Shown: positions 26,802 to 37,311, numbered from the stretch's first letter. The stretch: DNA of 64,000 nucleotides from Lacticaseibacillus casei DSM 20011 = JCM 1134 = ATCC 393 (GCF_000829055.1 NZ_AP012544.1:558001-622000); one strand, 5' to 3'. Translations and numbers: made by a program. Notes: generated by a model not told the origin, from the sequence alone.

Positions 26802-28289
26802 ATGCCAGAAGAATCACGCGCTGTGATCATTATTTTTGGAGGATCAGGGGATCTAGCTTCGCGTAAACTATATCCCGCATTATTTAATCTTTATCGCCGC
26901 GGCGTGTTGGCTGAACATTTTGCCGTGATCGGGACTGCCCGACGACCATGGAGCGATGAACATTACCATGAGGTGGTTGAAACCGCGATTGCCGGGCTTA
27001 ACCCGGAGCCGGAGCAAGCACACGCGTTTGCCCAACATTTCTTTTATCAAAGCCATGATGTCACCGATGCGGATCATTACATCACGCTAAAAAATCTGGC
27101 GGCTAAGTTGGATGATCAGTTTGCGACGGGTGGCAATCGGGTCTTTTACATGGCGATGGCACCGGACTTCTTTGAAACCATTGCCAGCCATCTCAAGTCC
27201 GAACATTTGTTGACGGATGCCGGGTTTAATCGGCTCATTATCGAAAAACCGTTTGGCCATGACTACGCCAGCGCCAAAGAACTGAATGACTCGTTAACGG
27301 CAACGTTTGCCGATGATCAGATCTTCCGGATTGATCATTACTTAGGCAAAGAGATGATTCAGAATCTTTTGGCGTTTCGGTTTGACAATACGATTTTTGA
27401 AGGTATCTGGAATAAGAAGTATATCGACAACATTCAGATTACGTTGGCCGAAGCGGTCGGCGTTGAGGAGCGGGCCGGCTATTATGAAAAGGCTGGCGCA
27501 CTGCGGGACATGGTGCAAAACCACGTGATGCAGGTGCTGTCTTATCTCACCATGGACAAGCCGAAGTCCTTTACCACCAATGATATTTTGGCGGTAAAGG
27601 ATAAAGTGTTCGCGGCGTTGAAGCCCTATGATCTGGCAACAGCGAAAGCCAATTTTGTCCGCGCCCAGTACGTCGGCGCTGAAGTCGATGGGAAAGCCGT
27701 TCGCGGATACCGTGAGGAAGAAGGCGTGGCGGCTGATTCACAAACCGCGACATTTGTGGCCGGAAAAATTATGTTGGATATGCCGCAGTGGCAAGGCGTT
27801 CCGATTTATATTCGCACCGGCAAACGCCTGACGCGCAAATCGACGCAGCTGACACTGACCTTCAAGCCAGTCGCTGCGCCGTTGTTCGGCCAATCCGCCG
27901 ACAGCAAACCGGACACCTTGACCATTTATATCGAGCCAAGTGAAGGCTATTCACTACAGCTAAACGGCAAGGCGTTGGGAACTGGCCTCACCATTGAACC
28001 GGATGAATTGCGTTACCGCCATGACCCAGAGGCAGCGGCTGCAGCACCGGAGGCCTATGAACGGCTGATTAACAACGTGTTGGAAGGCGATCAGACCAAC
28101 TTTACCCATTGGTCCGAATTGTCGGCTTCGTGGCACTTCATTGATGCCATTCAGGCTGCCTGGTCACAAGAACCGAACATGCCAACGTATCCGGCCGCAA
28201 CTATGGGACCACAGGCAGCGTTTGATTTGTTGTCGCGTGACGGCCGCGAATGGTTCTGGCAACCGCACTGTGTTCAAATGGCTGATTAA
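26802..28289 (+). CDS. zwf: Glucose-6-phosphate 1-dehydrogenase
   Basis: A 495-residue enzyme that oxidises glucose-6-phosphate to 6-phosphogluconolactone with NADP+, the entry to the oxidative pentose phosphate route. IFGGSGDLASRKLYPALF is the dinucleotide-binding motif, EKPFGHD and the active-site RIDHYLGKE (catalytic His region) are intact, and IYIRTGKRL is the C-terminal substrate segment. It begins 29 bases after the DtxR-type gene, so co-transcription is possible. Confidence 0.96.
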   Translation: MPEESRAVIIIFGGSGDLASRKLYPALFNLYRRGVLAEHFAVIGTARRPWSDEHYHEVVETAIAGLNPEPEQAHAFAQHFFYQSHDVTDADHYITLKNLAAKLDDQFATGGNRVFYMAMAPDFFETIASHLKSEHLLTDAGFNRLIIEKPFGHDYASAKELNDSLTATFADDQIFRIDHYLGKEMIQNLLAFRFDNTIFEGIWNKKYIDNIQITLAEAVGVEERAGYYEKAGALRDMVQNHVMQVLSYLTMDKPKSFTTNDILAVKDKVFAALKPYDLATAKANFVRAQYVGAEVDGKAVRGYREEEGVAADSQTATFVAGKIMLDMPQWQGVPIYIRTGKRLTRKSTQLTLTFKPVAAPLFGQSADSKPDTLTIYIEPSEGYSLQLNGKALGTGLTIEPDELRYRHDPEAAAAAPEAYERLINNVLEGDQTNFTHWSELSASWHFIDAIQAAWSQEPNMPTYPAATMGPQAAFDLLSRDGREWFWQPHCVQMAD

Positions 28290-28308
28290 GACTAATATAC
28301 AGTGAGAA

Positions 28309-28342
28309 GGGACTGTGGCCGGAAAGGTTATGGTTCCTTTTT
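28309..28342 (+). terminator. Intrinsic terminator of zwf
   Basis: GGGACTGTGGCC pairs with GGTTATGGTTCC through several G-U pairs, followed by TTTTT. Confidence 0.75.
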
Positions 28343-28394
28343 GAGTGAGCGTGAGCCAGCCCAGTTTCTGGGCTGGCGAGCGCGTTATCGAAAG
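28343..28394 (+). repeat. Short deletion derivative of the palindromic element, copy 6
   Basis: GAGTGAGCGTGAG and CGAGCGCGTTATCGAAA flank a small hairpin CCAGCCCA-GTTTC-TGGGCTGG. The inner ~75 bases of full copies are missing. It begins directly at the T-run of the zwf terminator. Confidence 0.85.
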
Positions 28395-28495
28395 CGAAAT
28401 TCGGCCAGCCTTATTGCCCCACATAGAAAGCTTTGGATTTTTCAATCTTGGCCAAGTAAGCACAACCACTTTTCAATCACCGTAAGGAGGGGCAT

Positions 28496-29602
28496 ATGGC
28501 ACTGTTCGAATTACCTTTACAAAATGATACGTCCCGAAAGATTATCCATCTCGATATGGACGCTTTTTACGCCTCGATTGAAATGCGCGATGACCCGCGA
28601 CTGCGAAGCAAAGCCTTGGTGATTGCCCGCGATCCGCGAACGACCGGCGGAAAAGGCGTTGTGACGACGGCTAATTATGTGGCTCGGGGCTATGGCGTGC
28701 ACTCGGCTATGCCTGCTAATGAAGCCTTGCAACTGGTGCCGCGATCGGAACTGGTGTTTAAAACACCGGACTTTCCTAAATATAAAGCTGTCTCAGCCCA
28801 AATTCATGCCTTGTTTCATCGAGTCACTGATTTGATAGAACCAGTTGCGTTTGACGAGGCATATCTGGATGTGACGGCTAATCACGCTTTTCCCAGCACC
28901 ATTGCATTGGCCTTATGGTTGCAGGATCAAATCAGTCAGGCCACGCAACTGACCAGCTCCATCGGTATTTCTTACAACAAATTCATTGCCAAACAGGCGT
29001 CTGACTATAACAAACCCAACGGTCGGACCGTGGTGCTACCGGAACAGGCATTACTGTTTTTGGATCGCTTACCGATTAAACAGTTTCGCGGCGTCGGGAA
29101 AAAGACGCTGCCGAAATTAACGGATTTAGGCGTGACTGATGGCCAAACGTTGCGTGCGTTATCGCAGGATCAGCTACTGGGAATGTTTGGCAAAATGGGT
29201 TTTGTGCTGTACCAACATGCCCGTGGCGTCGATAATCGCCCGGTGGCTGTGCGGACGGCCAAGTCGATTGGTAAGGAACGAACGTATGGCACACCACTGA
29301 CTGACAGCACGAGTGTCCAGACCCAGCTGCGTAAATTGGCAGCGATGGTGGTGACATCCTTGAATCAAAAAGGCATGCATGGCAAGACCGTTGTCCTTAA
29401 AGTCCGGGATGTCGATTTTAGCACCCAGACAAAGCGCTTAACTCAAGATCATTATTTTGAAAATGAACAGGATATTTTTGCGGCTGCATGGCAACTTTGG
29501 CAAAGCGTCAAGTTACCGAAGTTAGCGATTCGCCTGCTGGGCATTACCGTGACCGGCCTCGATCCTAAACAGTATGAAAATATTGATTTGCCATTAGGAT
29601 GA
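28496..29602 (+). CDS. dinB: DNA polymerase IV (Y family)
   Basis: A 368-residue translesion polymerase. IHLDMDAFYASIEMRD and FDEAYLDVTAN carry the catalytic acidic residues, LVIARDPRTTGGKGVVTTANYVARGYGVHS is split here as family segments around the finger domain, FRGVGKKTLPKL is the helix-hairpin-helix thumb, and a little-finger domain follows. No clear beta-clamp motif was seen at the C-terminus. Start ATG 28496 has AAGGAGG seven bases upstream. No LexA box was recognised. Confidence 0.94.
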   Translation: MALFELPLQNDTSRKIIHLDMDAFYASIEMRDDPRLRSKALVIARDPRTTGGKGVVTTANYVARGYGVHSAMPANEALQLVPRSELVFKTPDFPKYKAVSAQIHALFHRVTDLIEPVAFDEAYLDVTANHAFPSTIALALWLQDQISQATQLTSSIGISYNKFIAKQASDYNKPNGRTVVLPEQALLFLDRLPIKQFRGVGKKTLPKLTDLGVTDGQTLRALSQDQLLGMFGKMGFVLYQHARGVDNRPVAVRTAKSIGKERTYGTPLTDSTSVQTQLRKLAAMVVTSLNQKGMHGKTVVLKVRDVDFSTQTKRLTQDHYFENEQDIFAAAWQLWQSVKLPKLAIRLLGITVTGLDPKQYENIDLPLG

Positions 29603-29718
29603 GGATTGGAACTGCTTTCATTGTCATGCCGCCTGTGGCCGAATGGTACTGTTCCCATACTGTCATAGTACAGCCAAAGCTATGGTATACTAACGATAGA
29701 TTGCAATGAGGTGATGGT

Positions 29719-31032
29719 ATGGCAACAAAGCATGAGCAGATTCTGGATTATATTGCGAATTTAGCGGTCGGCAAGAAAATCTCGGTTCGATCAATTGCTA
29801 AACATTTGAAGGTCAGTGAAGGTACTGCCTATCGGGCGATTAAGGAAGCCGAGAATACCGGTTTCGTTTCCACAATTGCCCGGGTCGGAACGATCCGAAT
29901 CGAGCAAAAACCGTTAAATCCAATTGAATCCGTCACGTTTAAGACGTTAGTTGATTTGATTGATGCTAACGTCTTAGGCGGTCATGCCGGCATGGATAAG
30001 AAGCTCGATAAATTCGTGATTGGTGCGATGACGCCGGCTGCCATGCGGCCATATATTACGCGTAATTCATTGCTGATTGTCGGAAATCGTGAAGACGTTC
30101 AGCGCCTGGCACTTGAAGACGGTGCCGCAGTGTTAATCACTGGGGGATTTGAAACCAGTCCGGCGATTATTGCTTTAGCAGATAATCAGCAGCTACCAGT
30201 GCTGCAGACCGCTTATGACACTTTTACCGTGGCGACAATGATTAATCGGGCTTTGTCCGATCAAGCGATTAAGCAGGATATTTTAACGGTTGCCGCGATT
30301 TATACGCCACTTTCCCAGATTGAAACAATCGGCGTCGAAGCAACAGTGGGCGATTATCTGGCCATGACGGATCCGCATTATCCGCTACCGGTTATCACCC
30401 GCAACGGTCGCCTGGTTGGATTGATGCGTCCGGCATTGGCAGCTGGCAAAAAGCCAACCGTGCCGATCGAGCGGTTAATGCAAAAAGATCCGCAAACCGT
30501 AAAACCGTATTTGAGTGTTACCACAGTCGGACACACGATGCAGGATAATGGCATGAATGCGATGCCGGTGGTCGATGACAGTTGGAATCTACTCGGAATC
30601 GTGACGCGCAATGCAGTCTTTTCCAGTTTGACCGGGATTGCGCATAGTCGGGAATTGTCCAATACCATTGCGGATCAAGTCAGTGCCCAATTGACGGCGA
30701 TCACGCCGCAAAAGCCGTACGGTGGTGGATTTGAACTCAAAACGGTGCCGGCGATGACCAATGCGTTGGGGACGATGAGTTTTGGGGTCCTTGCTGAAGC
30801 CATCAATAGCTGCACAACAAGGTATCTCCACGCTAGCGGGCGGCGAAATGTGTTGGTTGAAGGTGTGAATCTGACCACTTTCCGCCCTGTACAACTGGAA
30901 AGCATTGTGACCGTTTTGCTACGGGTACTTGAACTGACACGCCATGATGCCACAGTTGATGTCGATGTCCTCAGCGATGGGGTGCAGGTGGCCAAGGCGG
31001 TTGTGACCTGCCAGCTACTAGAAAGGAATTGA
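29719..31032 (+). CDS. HTH-DRTGG-CBS-hotdog regulator, YtoI-like
   Basis: A 437-residue multidomain protein. Residues 1-60 form a winged helix (VRSIAKHLKVSEGTAYRAI), about 70-185 a DRTGG domain (LLIVGNREDVQRLALEDGAAVLITGGFE), about 190-310 two CBS domains (TVGDYLAMTDPHYPLPVIT and MNAMPVVDDSWNLLGIV), and about 325-437 a hotdog fold of the MaoC/thioesterase type. This is the layout of Bacillus YtoI, which likewise precedes nrnA (ytqI). CBS domains suggest adenine-nucleotide sensing. Target genes are unknown. Six bases separate it from nrnA. Confidence 0.88.
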   Translation: MATKHEQILDYIANLAVGKKISVRSIAKHLKVSEGTAYRAIKEAENTGFVSTIARVGTIRIEQKPLNPIESVTFKTLVDLIDANVLGGHAGMDKKLDKFVIGAMTPAAMRPYITRNSLLIVGNREDVQRLALEDGAAVLITGGFETSPAIIALADNQQLPVLQTAYDTFTVATMINRALSDQAIKQDILTVAAIYTPLSQIETIGVEATVGDYLAMTDPHYPLPVITRNGRLVGLMRPALAAGKKPTVPIERLMQKDPQTVKPYLSVTTVGHTMQDNGMNAMPVVDDSWNLLGIVTRNAVFSSLTGIAHSRELSNTIADQVSAQLTAITPQKPYGGGFELKTVPAMTNALGTMSFGVLAEAINSCTTRYLHASGRRNVLVEGVNLTTFRPVQLESIVTVLLRVLELTRHDATVDVDVLSDGVQVAKAVVTCQLLERN

Positions 31033-31038
31033 TCAAAC

Positions 31039-31995
31039 ATGATTCAAACCGATATTATCAACGCCATTAAGGCCAATAATCCCATTATTATTCACCGGCA
31101 CGTGAACCCGGATCCGGATGCATTGGGGTCCCAGGTTGGCTTGGCCGAAGCCATTCGCGCGGGTTTTCCGGACAAGCAGGTTTATCAAGTCGGCAGCAAT
31201 ACCGGAAATTTAAGTTGGTTGGCGCAGGAACAAACCATCAGCGATGATGTTTATCAAGATGCACTGGTGATTGTGACCGATACAGCTGACACACCGCGGA
31301 TTTCGGATACGCGCTTTAATCAAGGGAAAATGCTGATTAAAATCGACCACCACCCTAATGATGATGCTTACGGCGATCTTACCTGGGTCGATAACGATGC
31401 TAGTTCGGCATCCGAGCTGATTTACGATCTTATTGCGGCCAGTGATGGCACGTTAAAATTATCGGATCAAGCGGCAAGGATGCTTTATGCCGGCATTGTC
31501 GGTGATACCGGCCGCTTTCTTTTTAACAACACGACGCCGCATACGTTGCAGGTAGCCGCCGAGCTTATTAAAAAAGATTTTGATCCGACTGCGATTAACA
31601 ATCGGATGAACACGGTCACGTTGGACCAAGCCCGACTGCAAGGGTATGTGATTGACCATTTGAAGATCAGTCCTGCCGGGGCAGCGAGCGTTACCGTGCC
31701 ACGTACTGCCATTGAGGATCTGAAATTAGCAGACGATCAGGTAAGTGCCGTGGTCGGAACACCTGGCCGACTCGACATTGTTGTCGCCTGGGCCGAATTT
31801 ATCGAACAGGCAGAAGGCGGGTACCGAGTTCATTTACGTTCTAAGGGGCCCATTATCAATACACTCGCAAAAGCGCACAATGGCGGAGGGCATCCCTTGG
31901 CCAGCGGTGCCAAAGCCGCTAATTTTGACGAAGTGATTCAAATCGAAACGCAACTTGATCAATTGGTCAAAGACTATTCAACTTCAGGAAAGTAG
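31039..31995 (+). CDS. nrnA: Bifunctional oligoribonuclease/PAP phosphatase NrnA
   Basis: A 318-residue DHH/DHHA1 phosphoesterase. RHVNPDPDALGSQ, VTDTADTPRISD and IDHHPND give the metal site, and NGGGHPLASGAK is the DHHA1 substrate loop. It degrades short RNA and 3'-phosphoadenosine 5'-phosphate, linking RNA decay and sulfur metabolism. The start follows the upstream stop by seven bases and GAAAGGA lies in between, so it is co-transcribed with the YtoI-like gene and the helicase gene. Confidence 0.92.
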   Translation: MIQTDIINAIKANNPIIIHRHVNPDPDALGSQVGLAEAIRAGFPDKQVYQVGSNTGNLSWLAQEQTISDDVYQDALVIVTDTADTPRISDTRFNQGKMLIKIDHHPNDDAYGDLTWVDNDASSASELIYDLIAASDGTLKLSDQAARMLYAGIVGDTGRFLFNNTTPHTLQVAAELIKKDFDPTAINNRMNTVTLDQARLQGYVIDHLKISPAGAASVTVPRTAIEDLKLADDQVSAVVGTPGRLDIVVAWAEFIEQAEGGYRVHLRSKGPIINTLAKAHNGGGHPLASGAKAANFDEVIQIETQLDQLVKDYSTSGK

Positions 31996-32000
31996 GCATT

Positions 32001-33347
32001 ATGGAGAATCAATTTAAACAATATCAAATCAAGCCGTTCGTGATCGCCGGCCTTGATGCTATGGGGATCACGCAACCGACGCCGATTCAAAAAAAGGTGA
32101 TTCCGGCCTTATTGCGCGGGGAGAATCTTGTGGGTCAGAGTCAGACAGGCAGCGGGAAAACCCACGCCTTTTTGGTACCGTTGCTTAGCATGGTCGATCC
32201 TGAACAGGATGCAACCCAAGTGGTCATCACGGCCCCTTCCCGCGAGCTCGCCAATCAGATTTATGCGGTCGCCCAACAATTGACCCAAACGGAACCGGCG
32301 ATTCGGATCAGTCGGTTAGTCGGCGGGATGGATAAGCAAAAGCAGATTGACAAACTGCAGCATCATCAGCCACATGTTGCCATTGGCACACCGGGGCGGA
32401 TCTTAGACATGATAAAACGTTATGATTTAGTGCCGGCTTCGGTTCGTCATTTTGTCGTCGATGAAGCCGATATGACGTTGGACATGGGTTTTCTGGAGAC
32501 TGTCGATGCGATTGCGTCTAGTTTTCCGGAGAATTTGCAGATGGCCGTTTTTTCTGCCACCATTCCGCAAAAGCTCGAACCGTTCCTGCGTAAATACATG
32601 CATCACCCCACAATGATTGAACTCAAACCACAGTCCGTCATCGCTGACACCGTTGAGAATATTCTGATTGCTGCTAAAGGACAGGATAAAAACGAACTGG
32701 TTTATCAGCTCGTCACGATGGGCCATCCGTTTTTGGTGTTGATTTTTGCCAATACCAAAACCAGCGTGGATGCGATTCATGATTACCTGAAACATCAAGG
32801 GTTGAAAGTTGCCAAGATTCATGGTGGCGTCCAACCGCGTGAACGCCGGCGCATCATGAAAGAAGTGGCTGATCTTAAATATCAATACGTGGTTGCGACT
32901 GATTTGGCTGCGCGTGGCATTGATATTAAAGGGGTTTCGATGGTGATTAATGCCGAGATTCCGCGAGACCTGGAGTTCTTTATTCATCGAGTAGGGCGGA
33001 CTGGACGAAACGGCTTGGCTGGTACGGCGATCACGCTTTATGAACCGGGACAAGAAGATCAGGTTGCCGAGTTAGAGCATATGGGCATCAAGTTTGCGCC
33101 TAAGACCCTTCACAAAGGCGAATTGGTCGACACGTATGATCGGAATCGGCGCGTTCACCGTAAGCCTAAGCAGGAAGAAACAAGTCTGGCGATGCGCGGC
33201 TTAGTCAAAAAAGCCAAGCAAAAGCATATGCCAAACTATCGTAAGAAAATTCGCACTGCTGCGTTATTGGAACGCAAACGGAATGCCAAAGTTGCCCGTC
33301 GCCAAGCCTTATTAGCCGAAAAACGTAAAAACCGCAAACGAGGATAA
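32001..33347 (+). CDS. cshB: DEAD-box RNA helicase, CshB-like
   Basis: A 448-residue ATP-dependent RNA helicase. Motifs in order: Q motif PTPIQKKVIP, I SQTGSGKTHAF, Ia APSREL, II VDEADM, III FSATIP, IV LIFANTK, V ATDLAARGIDI, VI HRVGRTGRNG. The C-terminus is strongly basic (RKKIRTAALLERKRNAKVARR) and should bind RNA. Resemblance and length fit CshB (Bacillus YqfR). It starts five bases after nrnA and ends four bases before the next gene, so it is part of one operon. Confidence 0.9.
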   Translation: MENQFKQYQIKPFVIAGLDAMGITQPTPIQKKVIPALLRGENLVGQSQTGSGKTHAFLVPLLSMVDPEQDATQVVITAPSRELANQIYAVAQQLTQTEPAIRISRLVGGMDKQKQIDKLQHHQPHVAIGTPGRILDMIKRYDLVPASVRHFVVDEADMTLDMGFLETVDAIASSFPENLQMAVFSATIPQKLEPFLRKYMHHPTMIELKPQSVIADTVENILIAAKGQDKNELVYQLVTMGHPFLVLIFANTKTSVDAIHDYLKHQGLKVAKIHGGVQPRERRRIMKEVADLKYQYVVATDLAARGIDIKGVSMVINAEIPRDLEFFIHRVGRTGRNGLAGTAITLYEPGQEDQVAELEHMGIKFAPKTLHKGELVDTYDRNRRVHRKPKQEETSLAMRGLVKKAKQKHMPNYRKKIRTAALLERKRNAKVARRQALLAEKRKNRKRG

Positions 33348-33351
33348 AAAT

Positions 33352-34287
33352 ATGGCCGTAAACGAGTTGACGCTGCCGACATGGAATACCCTGAATGAAA
33401 AACGGCAGCGCTTTATTTTTCAACAGCTGACTCGCTATTTCTTAAGTCCATTGCTGACAGTTGACGCAATTCGTCCGGTGACCGCCACGTTTTACGGTCA
33501 GACACTTCACACTTTTGAAGCGATGATCGGTGGCGAATGGGTGCGGTTGGTTCCGGGGATGACGAATGTCAGTCTGGGATTCGCTACGAATCATCAAGAA
33601 GAGTTGGCACCTTACCTGGCGCAAAGCGATTTGACTCTGGCTGACATTCAACAGCTGCTTTCACCGGTTAGAAAAACCGACATGCCTCCTATGTTGGTCG
33701 CAACCAGGGCAACGCCAGCCAATGAGGAGATTTTGGGACGGGTTAGTTTGACCACCCGAATTTTCAAGGGCAACCATATGGCATATGCGGCAATTCGCGC
33801 GCAGGTACTGGCGTTACTGGATCGCCATGGCAGCCTTGATCCATTTTCGCAAACTGGCTGGCCGGCTACCCTGACAAGCGGCAGCGTCAAATTGCGATTG
33901 GCCAGTGCGCATCATTATCAGGTCAGTATCGTTAAATCGTGGCGTAAAGCTGATCTGAGCAAGTCACTGAGCTATTTTGGCTTCCGTCTGCCGACTCAGG
34001 ATCAATATGAATACCTGCAAAGTGGCGGTAACCCCAGCCTGTTTCCATTCGGCAATACGCTACCACTGGAAATGCCGCGGTATTTGCCTAACCGCTTTGG
34101 CCTGACCATTCCGGTTAAACGAACCGGTAGTGAGCTGATTGTCGAAGACTTGCAAAAAAGCACGGCATTAACTGCTCAGCCGACAGCAAAAGAGGCATTG
34201 GCGTTATCGCCGTTTTATCAGGTTCCAGGTGAAGTAGATTTGTCATCTGCCGTGTATCGTCGGGTTGCGACAATTACGGTGAATTAG
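33352..34287 (+). CDS. Degenerate formylglycine-generating-enzyme-like protein
   Basis: A 311-residue protein with weak but ordered resemblance to the FGE/SUMF1 fold: GEWVRLVPGMTNVSLG (61-76) matches the FVxVPGGxFxMG strand, FGFRLPTQDQYEYLQSGG (209-226) matches the RLPTEAEWEYAARGG motif, FPFGN the YPWGN turn and PNRFGL the PNxFGLYDM segment. No cysteine occurs anywhere, so the copper or active-site cysteines of true FGE are absent and it cannot be that enzyme in its known form. It is translationally close to the helicase gene. Function unknown; a binding role is likely. Confidence 0.75.
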   Translation: MAVNELTLPTWNTLNEKRQRFIFQQLTRYFLSPLLTVDAIRPVTATFYGQTLHTFEAMIGGEWVRLVPGMTNVSLGFATNHQEELAPYLAQSDLTLADIQQLLSPVRKTDMPPMLVATRATPANEEILGRVSLTTRIFKGNHMAYAAIRAQVLALLDRHGSLDPFSQTGWPATLTSGSVKLRLASAHHYQVSIVKSWRKADLSKSLSYFGFRLPTQDQYEYLQSGGNPSLFPFGNTLPLEMPRYLPNRFGLTIPVKRTGSELIVEDLQKSTALTAQPTAKEALALSPFYQVPGEVDLSSAVYRRVATITVN

Positions 34288-34320
34288 TCGCCAAGCCTTC
34301 ATGCTCCTTAACAAAGTGAG

Positions 34321-34349
34321 TTGACCCCACTTTTCAGAAAAGCTATAAT
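34321..34349 (+). promoter_or_regulatory. alaS promoter
   Basis: TTGACC (34321-34326), 17 bases, TATAAT (34344-34349). It starts the T-box leader. Confidence 0.85.
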
Positions 34350-34355
34350 GAACAA

Positions 34356-34560
34356 CCGTTAGGACATGCGTCGACCCCTGTGTGAGACAGAAACAACCGC
34401 GTTAGTTGAGAACGGTTGCGCCAGGCTAAGATGTGCTCCCTGATATCAGTTGAACGAATATTAATGAAGTGGTAATGAGTCGCATCATTGCAACCAAGGT
34501 GGTACCGCGTGCAAGCGCCCTTGGCAGCAATGGTGCTTTTTGTGTTAACGTGCTTACCAG
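34356..34560 (+). promoter_or_regulatory. T-box leader of alaS
   Basis: The core AACCAAGGTGGTACCGCG (34492-34509) is the T-box and acceptor-end pairing site. AGCGCCCTTG and CAATGGTGCT plus TTTTT form the terminator. Uncharged tRNA-Ala should stabilise the antiterminator and raise alaS expression. A GCT triplet in the CAGGCTAAG segment near 34421 is a candidate alanine specifier, not verified by folding. Confidence 0.9.
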
Positions 34561-34581
34561 CCCAGAGGAGGAAGTGCCAAA

Positions 34582-37227
34582 GTGAAAAAGATGTCAAGTG
34601 GCGAAATTCGCCAAATGTTTCTGGATTTTTTTAAGAGTAAAGGTCATGCCGTTGAACCAAGTGCTTCGTTGATCCCGGTCGACGATCCGACTTTGTTATG
34701 GATCAATTCCGGTGTTGCGACGCTGAAGAAGTATTTTGATGGCTCGGTCGCACCGGACAATCCGCGGATCACCAATGCCCAAAAGTCGATTCGAACCAAC
34801 GATATTGAAAATGTCGGGAAAACTGCGCGCCATTTAACCTTTTTTGAAATGCTAGGCAACTTTTCCGTTGGTGATTATTTCAAAAAAGAAGTGATTCCGT
34901 GGGCGTGGGAGTTACTGACGAGCCCTAAATGGTTCGGATTTGATCCTAAGCGTCTGTACGTGACGGTTTATCCAAAAGATAAGGTAACTAAAGAACTATG
35001 GCGCAAGGTCGGGGTTCCTGACGATCACATCGTTGAAGCGGAAGATAATTTCTGGGACATTGGTGAAGGCCCATCCGGTCCGGATTCCGAAATTTTTTAT
35101 GACCGCGGCCAATCGTTCAACAATGTCGCTGAAGATGATCCGGAGAACTATCCCGGCGGTGAAAACTCGCGGTATGTTGAAATCTGGAATATTGTCTTTT
35201 CAGAACTGAATCATTTACCAGACGGGCGCTTTGTCGAGCAACCACATAAGAACATTGATACTGGCATGGGCTTGGAACGTTTGGTTGCCGTGATTCAAGG
35301 GACACCAACGATTTTTGAAACCGACCTGTTCATGCCGATTATCAAGGCGACCGAAAAGATGAGTGCTGGCAAAAAATACGGTGCCAATGCGCAGGATGAT
35401 GTTTCATTTAAAATCATTGCGGACCACGCGCGGACGGTGACATTTGCGATTGGCGATGGCGCCTTGCCAAGTAACGAAGGTCGCGGTTACGTGTTGCGGC
35501 GGCTGATCCGGCGTGCGGTTCTGAATGGCAAAAAGCTAGGCATCGATCACGATTTTCTGTATCAATTGGTACCGGTTGTCGGCGAAATCATGAAGAGCTA
35601 TTACCCACAGATTCTGGCTAACCAACCATTTATTCAAAAGGTGATCAAATCCGAGGAAACGCGATTCCGCCAGACATTGGATGCCGGTGTCAATCTGTTG
35701 AATCAGATCATTGCCGAATTGAAGAAAACCGGCAAGAAAGAAATTTCCGGCGCCGATGCCTTCAAGTTGTTTGACACATACGGGTTCCCGGTTGAAATGA
35801 CCAATGAGTATGCGCAGGACGAGGGTTTACAAGTCGATATGGTCGGCTTCAAAAAGAACATGGCCGCGCAACGTGATCGGGCCCGTAAAGCGCGCGGCGA
35901 TCGCCAGTCTATGGGCAGTCAGGATACGGTTTTAATGAACATCACAACGCCAAGTAAATTTACCGGTTGGACCGAATTGGATCATAAGCATGCGACCCTG
36001 CAGGACATTATTGTCGACGATCAGCTGCAGGATGATGTCAGTGACGGCACGGCGCAGTTGATTTTTAACGAGACCCCGTTTTATGCGGAAATGGGCGGCC
36101 AGGTCGCCGATCACGGGCAAATTAAGGCGCAAGACGGCACGGTATTGGCAGAAGTAACTGATGTGCAGCATGCACCCAATGGCCAGAATCTGCATACGGT
36201 GACCGTTAACGGTAAGTTGGAAAAAGGCCAAGCATACTGGCTGAGTGTTGATCGGCTGCGACGGAAGAAAGTTTCGCTTAACCATACGGCGACCCATTTG
36301 CTTGATCAAGCACTGCGCGATGTTTTAGGCGAGCATACTCACCAGGCAGGTTCATTAGTCGAACCGGATTACTTGCGGTTTGATTTTACGAACTTCGGAC
36401 AGGTAACCCCGAAACAGCTCCGCGAAGTCGAAACGATTGTTAATCAGAAAATCTGGGATGCTTTGCCGATTACCTGGAAAGAGATGCCAATCGAAGAGGC
36501 CAAGAAACTTGGCGCGATTGCTATGTTTGGGGACAAATATGGCGATGTCGTGCGGATTGTGTCGATTGGCGATTATAACAAGGAATTCGATGGCGGCACG
36601 CATCCAACCAACACCAATGCATTAGGATTATTCAAGATCACCAGCGAATCCGGTATCGGTGCCGGTATTCGCCGGGTTGAAGCTGTGACCTCTAAGGAAG
36701 CTTATGAATATCTGACGCAACAACAGGATTGGCTAAGAGAAACCGCAGATCATCTGAAAATTGATCAGGTGAAAAACGTGCCAAGCAAGGTAGCCCAACT
36801 GCAGGCTGATCTTAAAACCGAGCAGAAAACAGTGGATGGGTTGCAGGCAAAACTTGCTGCCCAAGCTGCAGCTGGTATTTTTGACCATGCCGAAACGGTT
36901 GGCGACTTCAAGATCATTACCAAACAGGTTCAAGTTGCCGGGATGAACGAGTTGCGACAATTGGCCGATGAATGGAAAACCAAGAACGCTTCGGATGTGC
37001 TGGTGCTGGGAACGGAAGCCAATGGCAAGGCAAACTTGCTGGTAGCAGCCAATGCAACCGCGAATAAAGCCGGCATCAAAGCAGGTGACCTGATCAAAGC
37101 CATCGCGCCAAAAGTTGGCGGTGGCGGCGGCGGTCGTCCGGACATGGCTCAGGCAGGCGGCAAGAATCCGGCCGGTATTGCAGCAGCCTTAAGCGAAGCC
37201 AAGCAGGTTATTGGCCAACAAGCTTAG
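34582..37227 (+). CDS. alaS: Alanyl-tRNA synthetase
   Basis: An 881-residue class II synthetase. Catalytic region: [27 protein letters not shown] (motif 1/2 area), [20 protein letters not shown], and GMGLERL (motif 3). The editing domain has [16 protein letters not shown] with two histidines, and a C-Ala domain ends the protein with [15 protein letters not shown]. Odd point: the normal C-GGTH zinc motif reads [14 protein letters not shown], with Asp670 in place of cysteine. Start GTG 34582 has GAGGAGG eight bases upstream. Control is by the T-box leader. Confidence 0.95.
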   Translation: MKKMSSGEIRQMFLDFFKSKGHAVEPSASLIPVDDPTLLWINSGVATLKKYFDGSVAPDNPRITNAQKSIRTNDIENVGKTARHLTFFEMLGNFSVGDYFKKEVIPWAWELLTSPKWFGFDPKRLYVTVYPKDKVTKELWRKVGVPDDHIVEAEDNFWDIGEGPSGPDSEIFYDRGQSFNNVAEDDPENYPGGENSRYVEIWNIVFSELNHLPDGRFVEQPHKNIDTGMGLERLVAVIQGTPTIFETDLFMPIIKATEKMSAGKKYGANAQDDVSFKIIADHARTVTFAIGDGALPSNEGRGYVLRRLIRRAVLNGKKLGIDHDFLYQLVPVVGEIMKSYYPQILANQPFIQKVIKSEETRFRQTLDAGVNLLNQIIAELKKTGKKEISGADAFKLFDTYGFPVEMTNEYAQDEGLQVDMVGFKKNMAAQRDRARKARGDRQSMGSQDTVLMNITTPSKFTGWTELDHKHATLQDIIVDDQLQDDVSDGTAQLIFNETPFYAEMGGQVADHGQIKAQDGTVLAEVTDVQHAPNGQNLHTVTVNGKLEKGQAYWLSVDRLRRKKVSLNHTATHLLDQALRDVLGEHTHQAGSLVEPDYLRFDFTNFGQVTPKQLREVETIVNQKIWDALPITWKEMPIEEAKKLGAIAMFGDKYGDVVRIVSIGDYNKEFDGGTHPTNTNALGLFKITSESGIGAGIRRVEAVTSKEAYEYLTQQQDWLRETADHLKIDQVKNVPSKVAQLQADLKTEQKTVDGLQAKLAAQAAAGIFDHAETVGDFKIITKQVQVAGMNELRQLADEWKTKNASDVLVLGTEANGKANLLVAANATANKAGIKAGDLIKAIAPKVGGGGGGRPDMAQAGGKNPAGIAAALSEAKQVIGQQA

Positions 37228-37311
37228 TAAACTGAAGCCGTTTTACTGGTAATCATGGTCAGCTTCAGTGCCTAAATTGATCCTCTTGAATGCCATTTAA
37301 ATAGTTGTACC

